A stretch of 27,424 nt of DNA, taken from IMG/VR virus record IMGVR_UViG_3300025872_002288, positions 1 to 27,424 of that record; one strand, written 5' to 3'. The notes beneath the pieces were generated by a model. It had not been told where the DNA came from and did not search any database. It saw nothing but the letters and a program-made list of their open reading frames with translations. The position numbers and the translations under genes are program-made. This document shows, piece by piece, positions 1 through 6,629 of this stretch. Source of the DNA: a virus. The first letter of the stretch is position 1, and every line of letters begins with the position of its first letter.

Positions 1-169
1 CGAATCCAGGTAACTGATAGGCACTGCAAGTAGGAGTGAAAGCGCCAGGCAAGCTAAACAGGACCACACGCTTTCCATTGAAAAGTTCTGCAGATGTTTT
101 ATTTACAAACTCGCCAGATTCACGAAGCACAAACTGTACTTGTGGAACTTCATATTGTTCTTTACGCAT
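1..169 (-). CDS. Peroxiredoxin (Prx5-like), 3' end outside window
   Basis: The 56 visible residues carry the peroxiredoxin active-site loop LFSLPGAFTPTCSAYQLPGF, with the peroxidatic cysteine at residue 48. This is the hallmark of the Prx5/AhpC-TSA group of thiol peroxidases, which reduce hydrogen peroxide and organic hydroperoxides using glutaredoxin or thioredoxin. The start ATG (167-169) has a strong Shine-Dalgarno sequence, TGGAGG, in the bases just upstream (174-179). It is the last visible gene of the hli/petF cassette driven from about 1.45 kb, 11 nt after a short Hli gene, so it probably protects the infected cell from photosynthetic oxidants. The C-terminal part, including any glutaredoxin domain, lies beyond the window. 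Family certain; exact subfamily inferred. Confidence 0.88.
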   Translation of the reverse strand, partial: MRKEQYEVPQVQFVLRESGEFVNKTSAELFNGKRVVLFSLPGAFTPTCSAYQLPGF

Positions 170-180
170 TTTAACCTCCA

Positions 181-300
181 TCAAAATACACCGGGAATGA
201 TTTGACCAGTGACAAGGTATGACCCCATAGCAGATACAATTCCAATCATTGCTGCCCAACCATTAATACGCTCACTGCGCTCGTTAAAAAGATTTTTCAT
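181..300 (-). CDS. hli: Short high-light-inducible protein (39 aa)
   Basis: This ORF is too short for standard ORF calling. It encodes 39 residues beginning [20 protein letters not shown] and ending in TGQIIPGVF. The ER-NGWAAMIG stretch is the chlorophyll-binding helix signature of Hli/Scp proteins, single-helix relatives of light-harvesting proteins that protect photosystems and bind chlorophyll. The start overlaps the stop of the upstream gene as ATGA (297-300) and an AAGGAG ribosome site sits within that gene. Usual phage Hlis are 40-70 aa, so this is a minimal form with almost no N-terminal tail. It is the second Hli in the same operon. Confidence 0.88.
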   Translation of the reverse strand: MKNLFNERSERINGWAAMIGIVSAMGSYLVTGQIIPGVF

Positions 301-494
301 TTATTTTCTCCTTGATAAGGGTGTTGTTGTTTAAGATTATGGTCTGGATTACATACCAGTTTTTCTTTTACAGGTTTGATGACAATAAACTTGTCATTCT
401 TTAGGGTGCCTGCCACCTTTACTTCAAGTTCTAGATCATTCCAATCTAGACTTTGGAGGGCAACTCCAAGTTGCCCCAGCATTCCAGCACTCAC
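297..494 (-). CDS. Hypothetical protein (65 aa)
   Basis: No family is recognised. The chosen start is GTG (492-494), which overlaps the ferredoxin stop as GTGA; an ATG four codons later (480-482) is the alternative. The product is soluble, has no membrane segment, alternates acidic and basic residues in its first half, and ends in a polar tail. It sits between petF and the short hli gene with 3- and 4-nt overlaps on both sides, so it is almost certainly translated as part of the photosynthesis cassette. The overlaps and shared promoter suggest a redox or photosystem-related role, but nothing in the sequence proves that. Confidence 0.62.
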   Translation of the reverse strand: MSAGMLGQLGVALQSLDWNDLELEVKVAGTLKNDKFIVIKPVKEKLVCNPDHNLKQQHPYQGENK

Positions 495-781
495 AGATTC
501 TCTTCCTGCTCTGTCAAGATTACACAGTCGCTAGTGGGGTATGCTACACAAGTTAGAATAAACCCATCAGCAATCTGGTCATCATCAAGGAACGACTGCT
601 CTTCATTATCTACTGTGCCGCTAATGAGTTTGCCAGCACAAGAAGAGCAAGCACCAGCACGGCAACTGGAAGGTAGATCAATGCCAGCTTCTTCAGCTGC
701 TTCAAGAATGTATTGATCTTTGGCGCATTCAAAAGTGTTTTCAGTGCCATCAGGGGATTGAAGAGTAATAGAATAAGTCAT
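491..781 (-). CDS. petF: Plant-type [2Fe-2S] ferredoxin
   Basis: The 96-residue protein has the complete plant-type cluster signature: Cys40-x4-Cys45-x2-Cys48-x29-Cys78, in [11 protein letters not shown] and LTCVAYP. Length and motif match cyanobacterial PetF, the soluble electron carrier that takes electrons from photosystem I to FNR, thioredoxin reductase, bilin reductases and other enzymes. The start ATG (779-781) overlaps the stop of a 28-codon ORF as TGATG, and its own stop overlaps the next gene. Ferredoxin is a known cyanophage auxiliary gene, thought to keep electrons flowing to phage-encoded reductases. An additional partner here could be the iron-sulfur 3-dehydrase at 13.9-15.2 kb, but that is speculation. 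Confidence 0.95.
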   Translation of the reverse strand: MTYSITLQSPDGTENTFECAKDQYILEAAEEAGIDLPSSCRAGACSSCAGKLISGTVDNEEQSFLDDDQIADGFILTCVAYPTSDCVILTEQEENL

Positions 782-867
782 CAGTAAGTTTCAGATAGTT
801 GATTAACGGAGTGTGCCAACAAAACAAAGAAGGCAACACTTGTAATTGTAAAGATTATTTCGGGCAT
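781..867 (-). CDS. Tiny single-span membrane peptide (28 aa)
   Basis: This short ORF starts with ATG at 865-867, behind a clear CAGGAG ribosome site, and its stop overlaps the petF start as TGATG, which suggests translational coupling. The peptide [20 protein letters not shown] plus eight residues is a single hydrophobic helix with short polar ends. Its size, topology and cassette position resemble one-helix photosynthetic subunits. The N-terminus loosely recalls PetM of the cytochrome b6f complex and the C-terminus loosely recalls PsaM, but a short hydrophobic helix can look like many things. Coding status is likely from the ribosome site and overlap; function unknown. Confidence 0.65.
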   Translation of the reverse strand: MPEIIFTITSVAFFVLLAHSVNQLSETY

Positions 868-885
868 TTTTTGTCTCCTGGAATA

Positions 886-1200
886 CTAGTGAAAACCAGC
901 ACCAGACATCCAACCCTCTTGGAAGTTTTCAGAACCTCCTAAAGAAGGTAGAGGATCAAGTGCTATAGTTGTAGCAACATTCTTTGTTGCAATCTGATAC
1001 ATAACCTCATGGATATTTTCTGGTTCCTTGGGTTGAGGTTCATCATACTCAGGAATCAATTGCAAATCTGCCTCTGCTTGCTCTCTTGCTTCTTTCAAAG
1101 CTTTCGCAGCAACTGATTTTTCTGTTAAAGGAGCAGGACCAAACCAAGGGTCATCTTCCAATATTTCAGGGGCAGGAACACCAATATAAGTTAGTTTCAT
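886..1200 (-). CDS. Hypothetical protein (104 aa)
   Basis: No recognised domain. The protein is soluble and has three visible parts: an N-terminal segment with several Pro and Trp residues (DDPWFGPAPL), a charged helix-prone middle rich in Ala, Glu and Lys, and an acidic Pro/Glu stretch. It ends with an aromatic, glycine-rich tail. It lies 6 nt after the first hli gene and 18 nt before the 28-aa membrane peptide, so it is a member of the same early operon. The ribosome site is weak (GAAGAAA). It may be a cyanophage-specific conserved protein; I cannot assign a role. Confidence 0.72.
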   Translation of the reverse strand: MKLTYIGVPAPEILEDDPWFGPAPLTEKSVAAKALKEAREQAEADLQLIPEYDEPQPKEPENIHEVMYQIATKNVATTIALDPLPSLGGSENFQEGWMSGAGFH

Positions 1201-1206
1201 TTTTCT

Positions 1207-1416
1207 TCAGAAGACCCCAAAGAAGAGTTTGCCAGTGAGAGTATAAGAAATAACACCAGCAACAAAACCGAGCATTGCCCAACGCCCATTTGCTTTCTCC
1301 GCTTTTACTGCATAAGGTTCAATACCATAACGCTCAAGGTCTTCTTTGGTCATATACATTGAAGGTTCTTTGGCAAACATATTCATTTGTCCAAATTCAT
1401 TTTTTGTTACAGTCAT
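1207..1416 (-). CDS. hli: High-light-inducible protein (69 aa)
   Basis: The C-terminal half holds EKANGRWAMLGFVAGVISYT, the ExxNGRxAMLGF chlorophyll-binding helix of the Hli/Scp family, which dissipates excess light energy and stabilises photosystem II during stress. The reading frame is open back to 1476, but a perfect sigma70 promoter lies at 1444-1472 and would start transcription near 1437. The ATG at 1414-1416 (MTVTKNEFG) is therefore chosen, giving 69 aa, which is normal for a phage Hli. It is the first gene of the operon containing petF, a second hli and peroxiredoxin. The N-terminal tail of about 35 residues is polar and differs from the short Hli at 181-300. Confidence 0.93.
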   Translation of the reverse strand: MTVTKNEFGQMNMFAKEPSMYMTKEDLERYGIEPYAVKAEKANGRWAMLGFVAGVISYTLTGKLFFGVF

Positions 1417-1443
1417 TGTCTTTTTGTAAAGATTTATAACAGA

Positions 1444-1472
1444 ATTATATAGTAAAAAGAAGGAGGTGTCAA
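1444..1472 (-). promoter_or_regulatory. Perfect sigma70-type early promoter
   Basis: On the minus strand, TTGACA (1467-1472) and TATAAT (1444-1449) are separated by exactly 17 bp. Transcription would start near 1437 and run into the hli gene at 1416. The -35 box lies inside the stem-loop of the preceding terminator, so terminator and promoter are one compact cassette. It should be read by host RNA polymerase early in infection. Confidence 0.9.
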
Positions 1473-1480
1473 GCACCTCC
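1453..1480 (-). terminator. Intrinsic terminator downstream of pstS
   Basis: A perfect 7-bp stem, GGAGGTG / CACCTCC, with a 5-nt loop CTTGA is followed by TTCTTTTT on the minus strand. It lies about 43 nt after the pstS stop. Its loop and 3' arm contain the -35 element of the next promoter. Confidence 0.88.
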
Positions 1481-1500
1481 TGTTATGATTTCCTAACAAT

Positions 1501-1520
1501 AATAAGTATTAATACTTATT
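1501..1520. repeat. 20-bp perfect palindrome after pstS
   Basis: AATAAGTATTAATACTTATT is exactly self-complementary and lies 3-22 nt beyond the pstS stop. With no true loop and only A/T pairs it is a weak hairpin as RNA. It could be a secondary mRNA 3' end, an RNase site or a protein-binding palindrome. Confidence 0.55.
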
Positions 1521-1522
1521 AT

Positions 1523-2488
1523 TTACTTCCCAATACGGGCAACAGCAATGCGTGATTTGTTGAGAACCGAACCTGCAAGAGGAACATATCCAAGATCATC
1601 AGCAATCATCTGTGCCTTTGTACTTAGAGCATAGTTTAGAGCACCACGAATATCATCTGCTTTTGCTCCATTACCGGTCTTATAGGCAAGAACCCAAGTC
1701 AAAGTAGAAATTGGATATGCACCAGCACCAGAAGGATTCGGATTTTCGCCAGCAAGATTAGCATCCAGTTTAATACTATTCAGTGCAGCAGAACCAGAAG
1801 CAGCGGTAGGAAGAACAAACTTACCTGCCTTGTTTTGGATTGCTGCTGCCTGAAGTTTGTTTGCTTTTACAAATCCAGTATTCACATATCCAATTGCACC
1901 AGGAGTGTTGCGGATGGTTCCAGAGACACCTTCGTTACCTTTGGCACCAACACCAGTAGTCCAGTTGATAGACTTACCAACACCAGTAGTCCATCCACCA
2001 AAAGCGTCTAATGAATTAGTAAAAGCAAAAGTAGTCCCAGAACCATCAGAACGATGAACAACACGAATAGGACCATTACCACAGTTTGGAAGTTGTTTCC
2101 AGTCATTAATTTGACCTTGGAAAATACCAACCACTTGTTTCTGAGTAAGTTTCAGAGAGCATCCAGGTTTGTTATAAGCAACGGCAATCGTTCCACCTAC
2201 CATAGGGATTTGAATAACACCACGCTTCACTTTTGCTGCTTCTGCAGGTTTGATTGGTTCATCGCTTGCTGCAAAGTCAACCGTGCCCGCAAGGAATTGA
2301 CGAACACCAGCACCAGAACCAACGGACTGATAATTAACCCTACTCCCAGAAGTTCGTGCATAGTCTTGGAACCATCGTTGATAAAGAGGTGCGGGGAAAG
2401 TGGCACCTGCACCATTCAGAGTTGTTCCTGCAAATGCTGCGATAGGAGAAAGAGCAAGACTAATAGCAATAAAGTTTTTGAGTTTCAT
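1523..2488 (-). CDS. pstS: Phosphate ABC transporter substrate-binding protein
   Basis: The 321-residue protein is a periplasmic high-affinity phosphate-binding protein. Residues 1-20 form a Sec signal peptide ending AFA before GTTLNGAGATFPAPLYQRWF. Family motifs follow in order: GAGATFP, SVGSGAGVRQF, an AASDEP segment, the phosphate-contacting RSDGSGTT near residues 146-153, and GAIGYV. Length matches PstS. PstS delivers phosphate to the host PstCAB transporter; the phage supplies only this soluble component, a well-known cyanophage auxiliary gene induced when the host is phosphate-starved. Upstream is a candidate Pho box with a correctly placed -10 element. There is no strong Shine-Dalgarno sequence. 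A porin gene lies directly upstream behind a separate terminator. Confidence 0.96.
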   Translation of the reverse strand: MKLKNFIAISLALSPIAAFAGTTLNGAGATFPAPLYQRWFQDYARTSGSRVNYQSVGSGAGVRQFLAGTVDFAASDEPIKPAEAAKVKRGVIQIPMVGGTIAVAYNKPGCSLKLTQKQVVGIFQGQINDWKQLPNCGNGPIRVVHRSDGSGTTFAFTNSLDAFGGWTTGVGKSINWTTGVGAKGNEGVSGTIRNTPGAIGYVNTGFVKANKLQAAAIQNKAGKFVLPTAASGSAALNSIKLDANLAGENPNPSGAGAYPISTLTWVLAYKTGNGAKADDIRGALNYALSTKAQMIADDLGYVPLAGSVLNKSRIAVARIGK

Positions 2489-2511
2489 AAAAAGTGAATA
2501 ACTACAAAGAA

Positions 2512-2556
2512 AGTCTAAAAGAGATGAAAGTAAAGGTCAACTAAGAAAAGGTTAAT
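2512..2556 (-). promoter_or_regulatory. Candidate Pho box and -10 for pstS
   Basis: On the minus strand there are three 8-mers at strict 11-bp spacing: ATTAACCT (2549-2556), CTTAGTTG (2538-2545) and TTTACTTT (2527-2534). The cyanobacterial PhoB box is a direct repeat of CTTAACCT-like octamers separated by 3 bp. Repeat one matches 7 of 8, and the others are weaker. A -10-like TAGACT (2512-2517) lies 9 bp beyond the last repeat, the spacing expected for PhoB-activated promoters that lack a good -35. Confidence 0.62.
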
Positions 2557-2578
2557 AAAAATCCCCCTTGCGGGGGAT
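2557..2578 (-). terminator. Intrinsic terminator after the porin gene
   Basis: Minus-strand stem ATCCCCC-GCAA-GGGGGAT followed by TTTT, 26 nt after the porin stop. It separates the porin transcript from the pstS promoter region. Confidence 0.9.
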
Positions 2579-2604
2579 AAATGAAGTTTATACCTTGGAG
2601 GTTA

Positions 2605-4101
2605 TCAGAAGGTGAACTTGGTTTGGATTACACCACCAAAGTTGGAAGAAGCATCGGTAAATGCTTGGTTGTTGGAAGCATAGAATACTGCGGGAGTAAC
2701 AGTAATGTTATCGCTTACACGATACTTATAGAATACTTCCCACATTGTTGCATCTTTATCCAGTCCTTCTGCATTGCCAGGTTGGCCAACAGCAACACCA
2801 GCAGAGTTACCTTTGGCGAACACATCACTCCATTGAAGACCAGCATACCAAGTTTGCGAATCAGTAGCACCAGCAGGAGTTGCCTGACCTTCTGCATTCA
2901 GACTTACAGTATTCCAACCGTAACCAGCGGAAACAGAAGGAACAATACCAGACTTAGAAGGTTGCCAGTAAGCACTCAGAGCATAACCATTAGAGGTTTG
3001 ACCTGGGGCAAGAGCACCAGAAGCACCAGCAACACCATTAAAGGTACGAACACGAGTGCCTTCAGTACCATAACGATAACCGAATGCAATACCGTAGTTA
3101 GGAGCACGATAACCGATCTGTGCCAGAGTGTTCAGAGCACCCTTTTCGTTAAACTCACCTTTGGTGGAATCACCACCATTTTGAGCAACATAGTTCAGAC
3201 CAGCAACGAAACCTTTCTTACCTTGTGACCACTGGGCACCAAAACCAGCACCAGTTGCCTTGTTATAGACACCAGGAGCACCAGCAAGTTGGAAGAAGTC
3301 TAGAACTTCCGACTTATATGCAGTAGGAATCCAGGTCATCTCGGTGTTACGAACCAGAGCACCAGCAGTCAGAGTTACACCCTTAGCAAGTGCAGGGAAC
3401 TGGTAGTACAAACGGTCAAGAGTGACTGCATTTGCGGTGCTCTCTGCCTTATCCAGTTTGAATAGAGAAGAACTAGAACCGAAAGGTTGACTGGAGAAGT
3501 TACCAGAACGCAGACGAGTGCGGAGCAGGTCTTTACCAGTAAACGAAGTATCAAGGTTCAGACGAAGATCATAGTTGAATGCAGTATTACCAACATTCGT
3601 ACTTGCAGTTGAACCAGGAGTCCAAGCATTATCTACACCACCAAGAACGAAGTTTGCTTCGCCTTTCAGTTTAGTGGTGGTAGAAAACTGAGTTGCTTCA
3701 AGTTGTCCAACTTTGGTTTCAAGGTTAGAAACTTTGCCTTGAATTACAGTAAGTTCATCACGGAACTCATTAGCAAGACGCTTGAGTTCATCAGTATTTT
3801 CAGTTACACGATCCAGGCAAGCGTTCAGAAGAGCAGCAGCCTCGTAGCGGGTCATTGCTTTACCGCCACCAAAAGTTCCGTTAGGATAACCAGCAACACA
3901 TCCGTAGCGTTCTACGAGATTGTTGAGTGCTTGATAAGCCCAGTCAGTGGGTTGCACATCAGAAAGTTGTGAGACGCTTGTGACCTGCTCAGAGGTGGCA
4001 TATTGGTTGACTGCTGCCATATTCAGTTCTGCGGCATTCGCAGCAACAGGAGCAACCATACCCAGAGCAACGGGTGCAAGCATCAGTTGTTTGAGTTTCA
4101 T
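2605..4101 (-). CDS. SLH-domain outer-membrane porin (Som/OprB type)
   Basis: The 498-residue protein is built like cyanobacterial Som porins. It has a signal peptide ending around ANA at residues 21-23, one SLH domain at about residues 42-98 (DVQPTDWAYQALNNLVERYG, then GYPNGTF and MTRYEAAALLNACL), a short coiled coil to about 135, then a beta-barrel domain ending in KFTF with the C-terminal Phe typical of outer-membrane proteins. SLH binds cell-wall polymer and the barrel forms a diffusion pore. It follows the sugar operon behind a terminator and precedes pstS. In marine picocyanobacteria a related porin (phoE-like) belongs to the phosphate-stress set, so a phosphate-uptake role is reasonable but inferred. 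It was clearly captured from a host. Confidence 0.92.
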   Translation of the reverse strand: MKLKQLMLAPVALGMVAPVAANAAELNMAAVNQYATSEQVTSVSQLSDVQPTDWAYQALNNLVERYGCVAGYPNGTFGGGKAMTRYEAAALLNACLDRVTENTDELKRLANEFRDELTVIQGKVSNLETKVGQLEATQFSTTTKLKGEANFVLGGVDNAWTPGSTASTNVGNTAFNYDLRLNLDTSFTGKDLLRTRLRSGNFSSQPFGSSSSLFKLDKAESTANAVTLDRLYYQFPALAKGVTLTAGALVRNTEMTWIPTAYKSEVLDFFQLAGAPGVYNKATGAGFGAQWSQGKKGFVAGLNYVAQNGGDSTKGEFNEKGALNTLAQIGYRAPNYGIAFGYRYGTEGTRVRTFNGVAGASGALAPGQTSNGYALSAYWQPSKSGIVPSVSAGYGWNTVSLNAEGQATPAGATDSQTWYAGLQWSDVFAKGNSAGVAVGQPGNAEGLDKDATMWEVFYKYRVSDNITVTPAVFYASNNQAFTDASSNFGGVIQTKFTF

Positions 4102-4120
4102 AAGTTTGTATTTCTTCTAT

Positions 4121-4149
4121 AGAATATGAAAAAAACCTTAAGTTGTTTA
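4121..4149 (-). promoter_or_regulatory. Weak candidate promoter for porin
   Basis: TAAACA (4144-4149), 17 bp, TATTCT (4121-4126): four of six matches in each box. It has the same layout as the stronger cassettes here, with the -35 in the terminator loop and the -10 just past the T-run. A separate promoter is needed because a terminator precedes the gene. Confidence 0.3.
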
Positions 4150-4154
4150 AGGTT
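4129..4154 (-). terminator. Terminator of the large polysaccharide operon
   Basis: Minus-strand stem AACCTTAA / TTAAGGTT (8 bp, 5-nt loop) followed by five to seven T, about 30 nt beyond the stop of the last glycosyltransferase gene. It is the only convincing terminator found after that operon starts near 23.1 kb. Confidence 0.87.
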
Positions 4155-4184
4155 TCAGTATGTTACAACGGTTTTTTTGATTTG

Positions 4185-5036
4185 TCAAGCGGGTGGTTGT
4201 TCCGCTCTAGGAATAGGACCATTTGCATCAAATCCTGGAGGCAATCCAAACTCATATGGATGCCAATTCATAAGTTGATCCAATCCACCCTCAAGATTAT
4301 AACTATCTCTTTCCCAGAAATTAATAATGCCGTTATAACTATCCCTATGGAAAATATCAATATGCTCTGGATGAATCGCAGATCCAAGATCTAAACGATA
4401 CACAAAGATTGGGAAACAATAAGACTTTCCAGTATTTAAAATCAAATCTTCAGATACTGCTCTAGGATTAACTCCATTATCAAGTTTATACTTATTATTT
4501 GGTTTGATGTGATTCTTATAAATCTTTTCTGCGTGATGTCTGGTGATTATATAAGCAGCAGCAGAAAAATCATTAATAAATCTAGGGTGAAGATTGATAT
4601 AGATTGTTGCTGGATTGATAGTCGTTAGTTGTACCGTATCATAATCATACGGCAACTTAGCATACATATCAGACCAAGAAAACTGCCAATACTTAGCAGT
4701 GTCAAATAAAATATCATCCTCAAGAATTAGAATCTCAGGATAATCAGTTTCTTCAATAAAGTAGCGAATACACTTCAAATGAGAAAGGCAACAACCAATC
4801 TCATTCATACTCATATTATCAGGTATCTTGCCCTTAAGAAGATCTGTTACATCGCCATCTCTACCATCAACACCAGAAATTCTAGTGTGATTCTCAATCT
4901 GCCAATAAGAAAACTGAGTCTCCATGTGCTGACGACGATGCCCATCAGCATCTAAATTCATCCAAAGAATAGGAGGAAGATTGGTAAGTTTATATGCGGA
5001 TTTATTCTTGTCCATCATTAATACGGATCCATTCAT
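4185..5036 (-). CDS. Glycosyltransferase family 25 protein
   Basis: The 283-residue protein has the GT25 layout: PPILWMNLDADGHRRQHM near the N-terminus, the conserved GCCLSHLKC segment at residues 81-89 and the metal/nucleotide motif LILEDDILFD at 103-112. GT25 enzymes (LgtF, LpsA and others) transfer galactose or glucose onto lipooligosaccharide cores from UDP-sugars on the cytoplasmic face. It is the last gene of the sugar operon. The first possible ATG (5034-5036) overlaps the upstream fucosyltransferase by 35 nt; ATGs at 5018 and 5015 give a more usual overlap and none has a clear ribosome site, so the start is uncertain. The proline-rich C-terminus may be a linker or tail. Confidence 0.88.
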   Translation of the reverse strand: MNGSVLMMDKNKSAYKLTNLPPILWMNLDADGHRRQHMETQFSYWQIENHTRISGVDGRDGDVTDLLKGKIPDNMSMNEIGCCLSHLKCIRYFIEETDYPEILILEDDILFDTAKYWQFSWSDMYAKLPYDYDTVQLTTINPATIYINLHPRFINDFSAAAYIITRHHAEKIYKNHIKPNNKYKLDNGVNPRAVSEDLILNTGKSYCFPIFVYRLDLGSAIHPEHIDIFHRDSYNGIINFWERDSYNLEGGLDQLMNWHPYEFGLPPGFDANGPIPRAEQPPA

Positions 5037-5826
5037 CGGGTATCAAATCTTTAGTATTTAAATCTTTTGTATATCCTGTTTTTCCAAACCACTGAACAGG
5101 AGCAATCACCTTTTTATCTTTGTTAGAAGATAACCAAGCTCCCCACCAAGAAAATGAAGAGTTGGCAATAATAAAATCATCGCACAAAGACATCAGACAA
5201 AGATCAACTCTATTGTCTGTATTTTCAGAGATCAAAAATCTGTCATTAGAAAATAGTTCTTGCTGATTACACCAGTCGGGATCATCAGAAAAAACCACTA
5301 CATTCCTATCTTCGTCAAAGTGCTTCAATGCCGCTTCATAATACTCAAGAGGTAGATTAAAATGATTTTCTTTATTGATAAGATAATCTGTGCGGCGAAC
5401 ATGGAGTGCGATAGGATTTTCTACCGTAGAAATCATTTCTTTACAAGGTCCGAGAATCTCATTCTTAAATGTAAAGTCTTCACGAATCTCTTGTTCAATA
5501 TGTTTGAAATATTTTTCAGTTTGAAAATATCCCTGCAAACTTACATGGTCAGGACAAAGAGTAAAGATCTCCTCATCAAACTCATGAAACCTTTCTTTGA
5601 CTACTGGAGCATGTCCATTATTCAATAGTCCAATATTAACATTCAAATCAAAGGAATCAAATAGTTCGGTCCTGAGTTTATTTCCGATTCCATCATCTAC
5701 AGCAACTGTGTGATTTGGAATGCAAACATCAGCACCCACATTCCTAGCAATACCTTTCAGTGAGGCATACTGGAACATCTGATTTGCCAGACGACCCATT
5801 CTACCCAATGCATTAAATCCTATCAT
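5002..5826 (-). CDS. GT11 alpha-1,2-fucosyltransferase-like protein (copy 2)
   Basis: The 274-residue protein has GT11 signatures: GRLANQMFQYASLKGIA at residues 11-27, the donor-binding HVRRTDYL at 142-149 (Arg144, Arg145 and Asp147), and ANSSFSWWGAWL at 221-232. GT11 enzymes use GDP-L-fucose or a related GDP-L-sugar to make alpha-1,2 linkages on glycans. The gene overlaps its upstream neighbour by ATGA. It is a diverged paralogue of the GT11 gene at 6626-7498, from which it is separated by one GT2-like gene. Both share the DLIP-EW C-terminal motif. With Gmd and a GME homologue in the same operon, GDP-L-fucose-like donors are plausible substrates; the linkage cannot be read from sequence. Confidence 0.92.
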   Translation of the reverse strand: MIGFNALGRMGRLANQMFQYASLKGIARNVGADVCIPNHTVAVDDGIGNKLRTELFDSFDLNVNIGLLNNGHAPVVKERFHEFDEEIFTLCPDHVSLQGYFQTEKYFKHIEQEIREDFTFKNEILGPCKEMISTVENPIALHVRRTDYLINKENHFNLPLEYYEAALKHFDEDRNVVVFSDDPDWCNQQELFSNDRFLISENTDNRVDLCLMSLCDDFIIANSSFSWWGAWLSSNKDKKVIAPVQWFGKTGYTKDLNTKDLIPDEWIRINDGQE

Positions 5827-6629
5827 ACCAATTGTTCTCTACGTTTTTTTAGATAGTCTTGTTGTTGATAATACTCTATGAGTTTATCTTTGTCAAATGT
5901 TTTTATAGTATTCCAAAGTTGATAGTTATTATTAAAGTTTGGATTACTGAACCAAGAGTTATGAGTTCTTGAATGTTCTAGATGATAAACGTAGTTTTCA
6001 ACTCTCCCAATACGATTACCAAGAACACTCATGCGATAATAAAACTCATCATCTTCACATCCCCAAGATACAAAGTTCTCATTCATCATAAAAGAGTCAA
6101 TATACTTTTGACGATTCACAAACTGAGTCCAACCTATCGTTGAGTTTGAGAGTATTTTTCTTTTATCTAAGATAGAAGTGTCCAGAGTATTAACAAACTC
6201 CTCATAGATATCTGGATTATACTCTGCCCTCCACTGATAAATCCCACAACCATAAGGATAGATGACATCTGCTTGATCACCAATGATTGCTTCATATGCT
6301 TGATAGTATGATGAGATTGGCAGAATACAATCCGCATCATAGTTTGCCACAACTTTAGTATTAGAAGCAATGATCAGATCATTTAAAACTTTGCTTTTAC
6401 AAAACAAAGATTCGTTTGATTCCTCAAAAAGATATTCAAGATTAGAAGTATCAGCATACTTTCTAATCTCAGGTATTGCCCTGAACTTAAAAGTTTGATG
6501 ATGCGATACCTCCTTAACCAATACTTTAGCAGGAATGTGTCTTAAAAGATAAGAGACAGAAGATATTATATTTCTCAATCTATCTTCTGTTTCTATTCTA
6601 GTTGGTATGAGAAATGTTAAATCCATCAT
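5823..6629 (-). CDS. GT-A glycosyltransferase, family 2-like
   Basis: The 268-residue protein has a GT-A fold pattern: an N-terminal DLTFLIPTRIE beta-strand, a DxD metal motif at YDAD (residues 97-100), and a C-terminal WGCEDDEFYYRM segment. The latter resembles the GWGxEDxD motif of the galactosyltransferase/GalNAc-transferase C-terminal domain. It likely transfers a sugar from a UDP donor in the cytoplasm. The start and stop overlap the flanking GT11 genes by 4 nt (ATGA), so all three are coupled. The two fucosyltransferase-like genes flank it, suggesting one repeating unit or side branch. Donor unknown. Confidence 0.82.
   Translation of the reverse strand: MMDLTFLIPTRIETEDRLRNIISSVSYLLRHIPAKVLVKEVSHHQTFKFRAIPEIRKYADTSNLEYLFEESNESLFCKSKVLNDLIIASNTKVVANYDADCILPISSYYQAYEAIIGDQADVIYPYGCGIYQWRAEYNPDIYEEFVNTLDTSILDKRKILSNSTIGWTQFVNRQKYIDSFMMNENFVSWGCEDDEFYYRMSVLGNRIGRVENYVYHLEHSRTHNSWFSNPNFNNNYQLWNTIKTFDKDKLIEYYQQQDYLKKRREQLV

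Noticed and set aside
1431-1438. TATAAATC, one base off the T4 late promoter, upstream of hli
   Set aside because: It lies at the predicted start site of a perfect sigma70 promoter, and the last base is off-consensus in an AT-rich leader; a chance match is likelier.
1417-1476. 20-residue N-terminal extension of the first Hli
   Set aside because: It would include the -10 and part of the terminator, upstream of the predicted transcript start.
1523-2488. Alkaline phosphatase or PstCAB genes next to pstS
   Set aside because: None is present; flanking genes are a porin and an hli cassette.
2054-2497. 147-aa plus-strand ORF
   Set aside because: Antisense to pstS, with low-complexity Cys/Thr-rich translation; a shadow of the real gene.
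2581-3228. 215-aa plus-strand ORF
   Set aside because: It is antisense to the porin gene; its translation shows no family features and the opposite frame is a clear porin.
4105-4160. Possible Pho box upstream of the porin (two CTTAA units)
   Set aside because: The two units are 9 bp apart, not 11, and are arms of the terminator hairpin.
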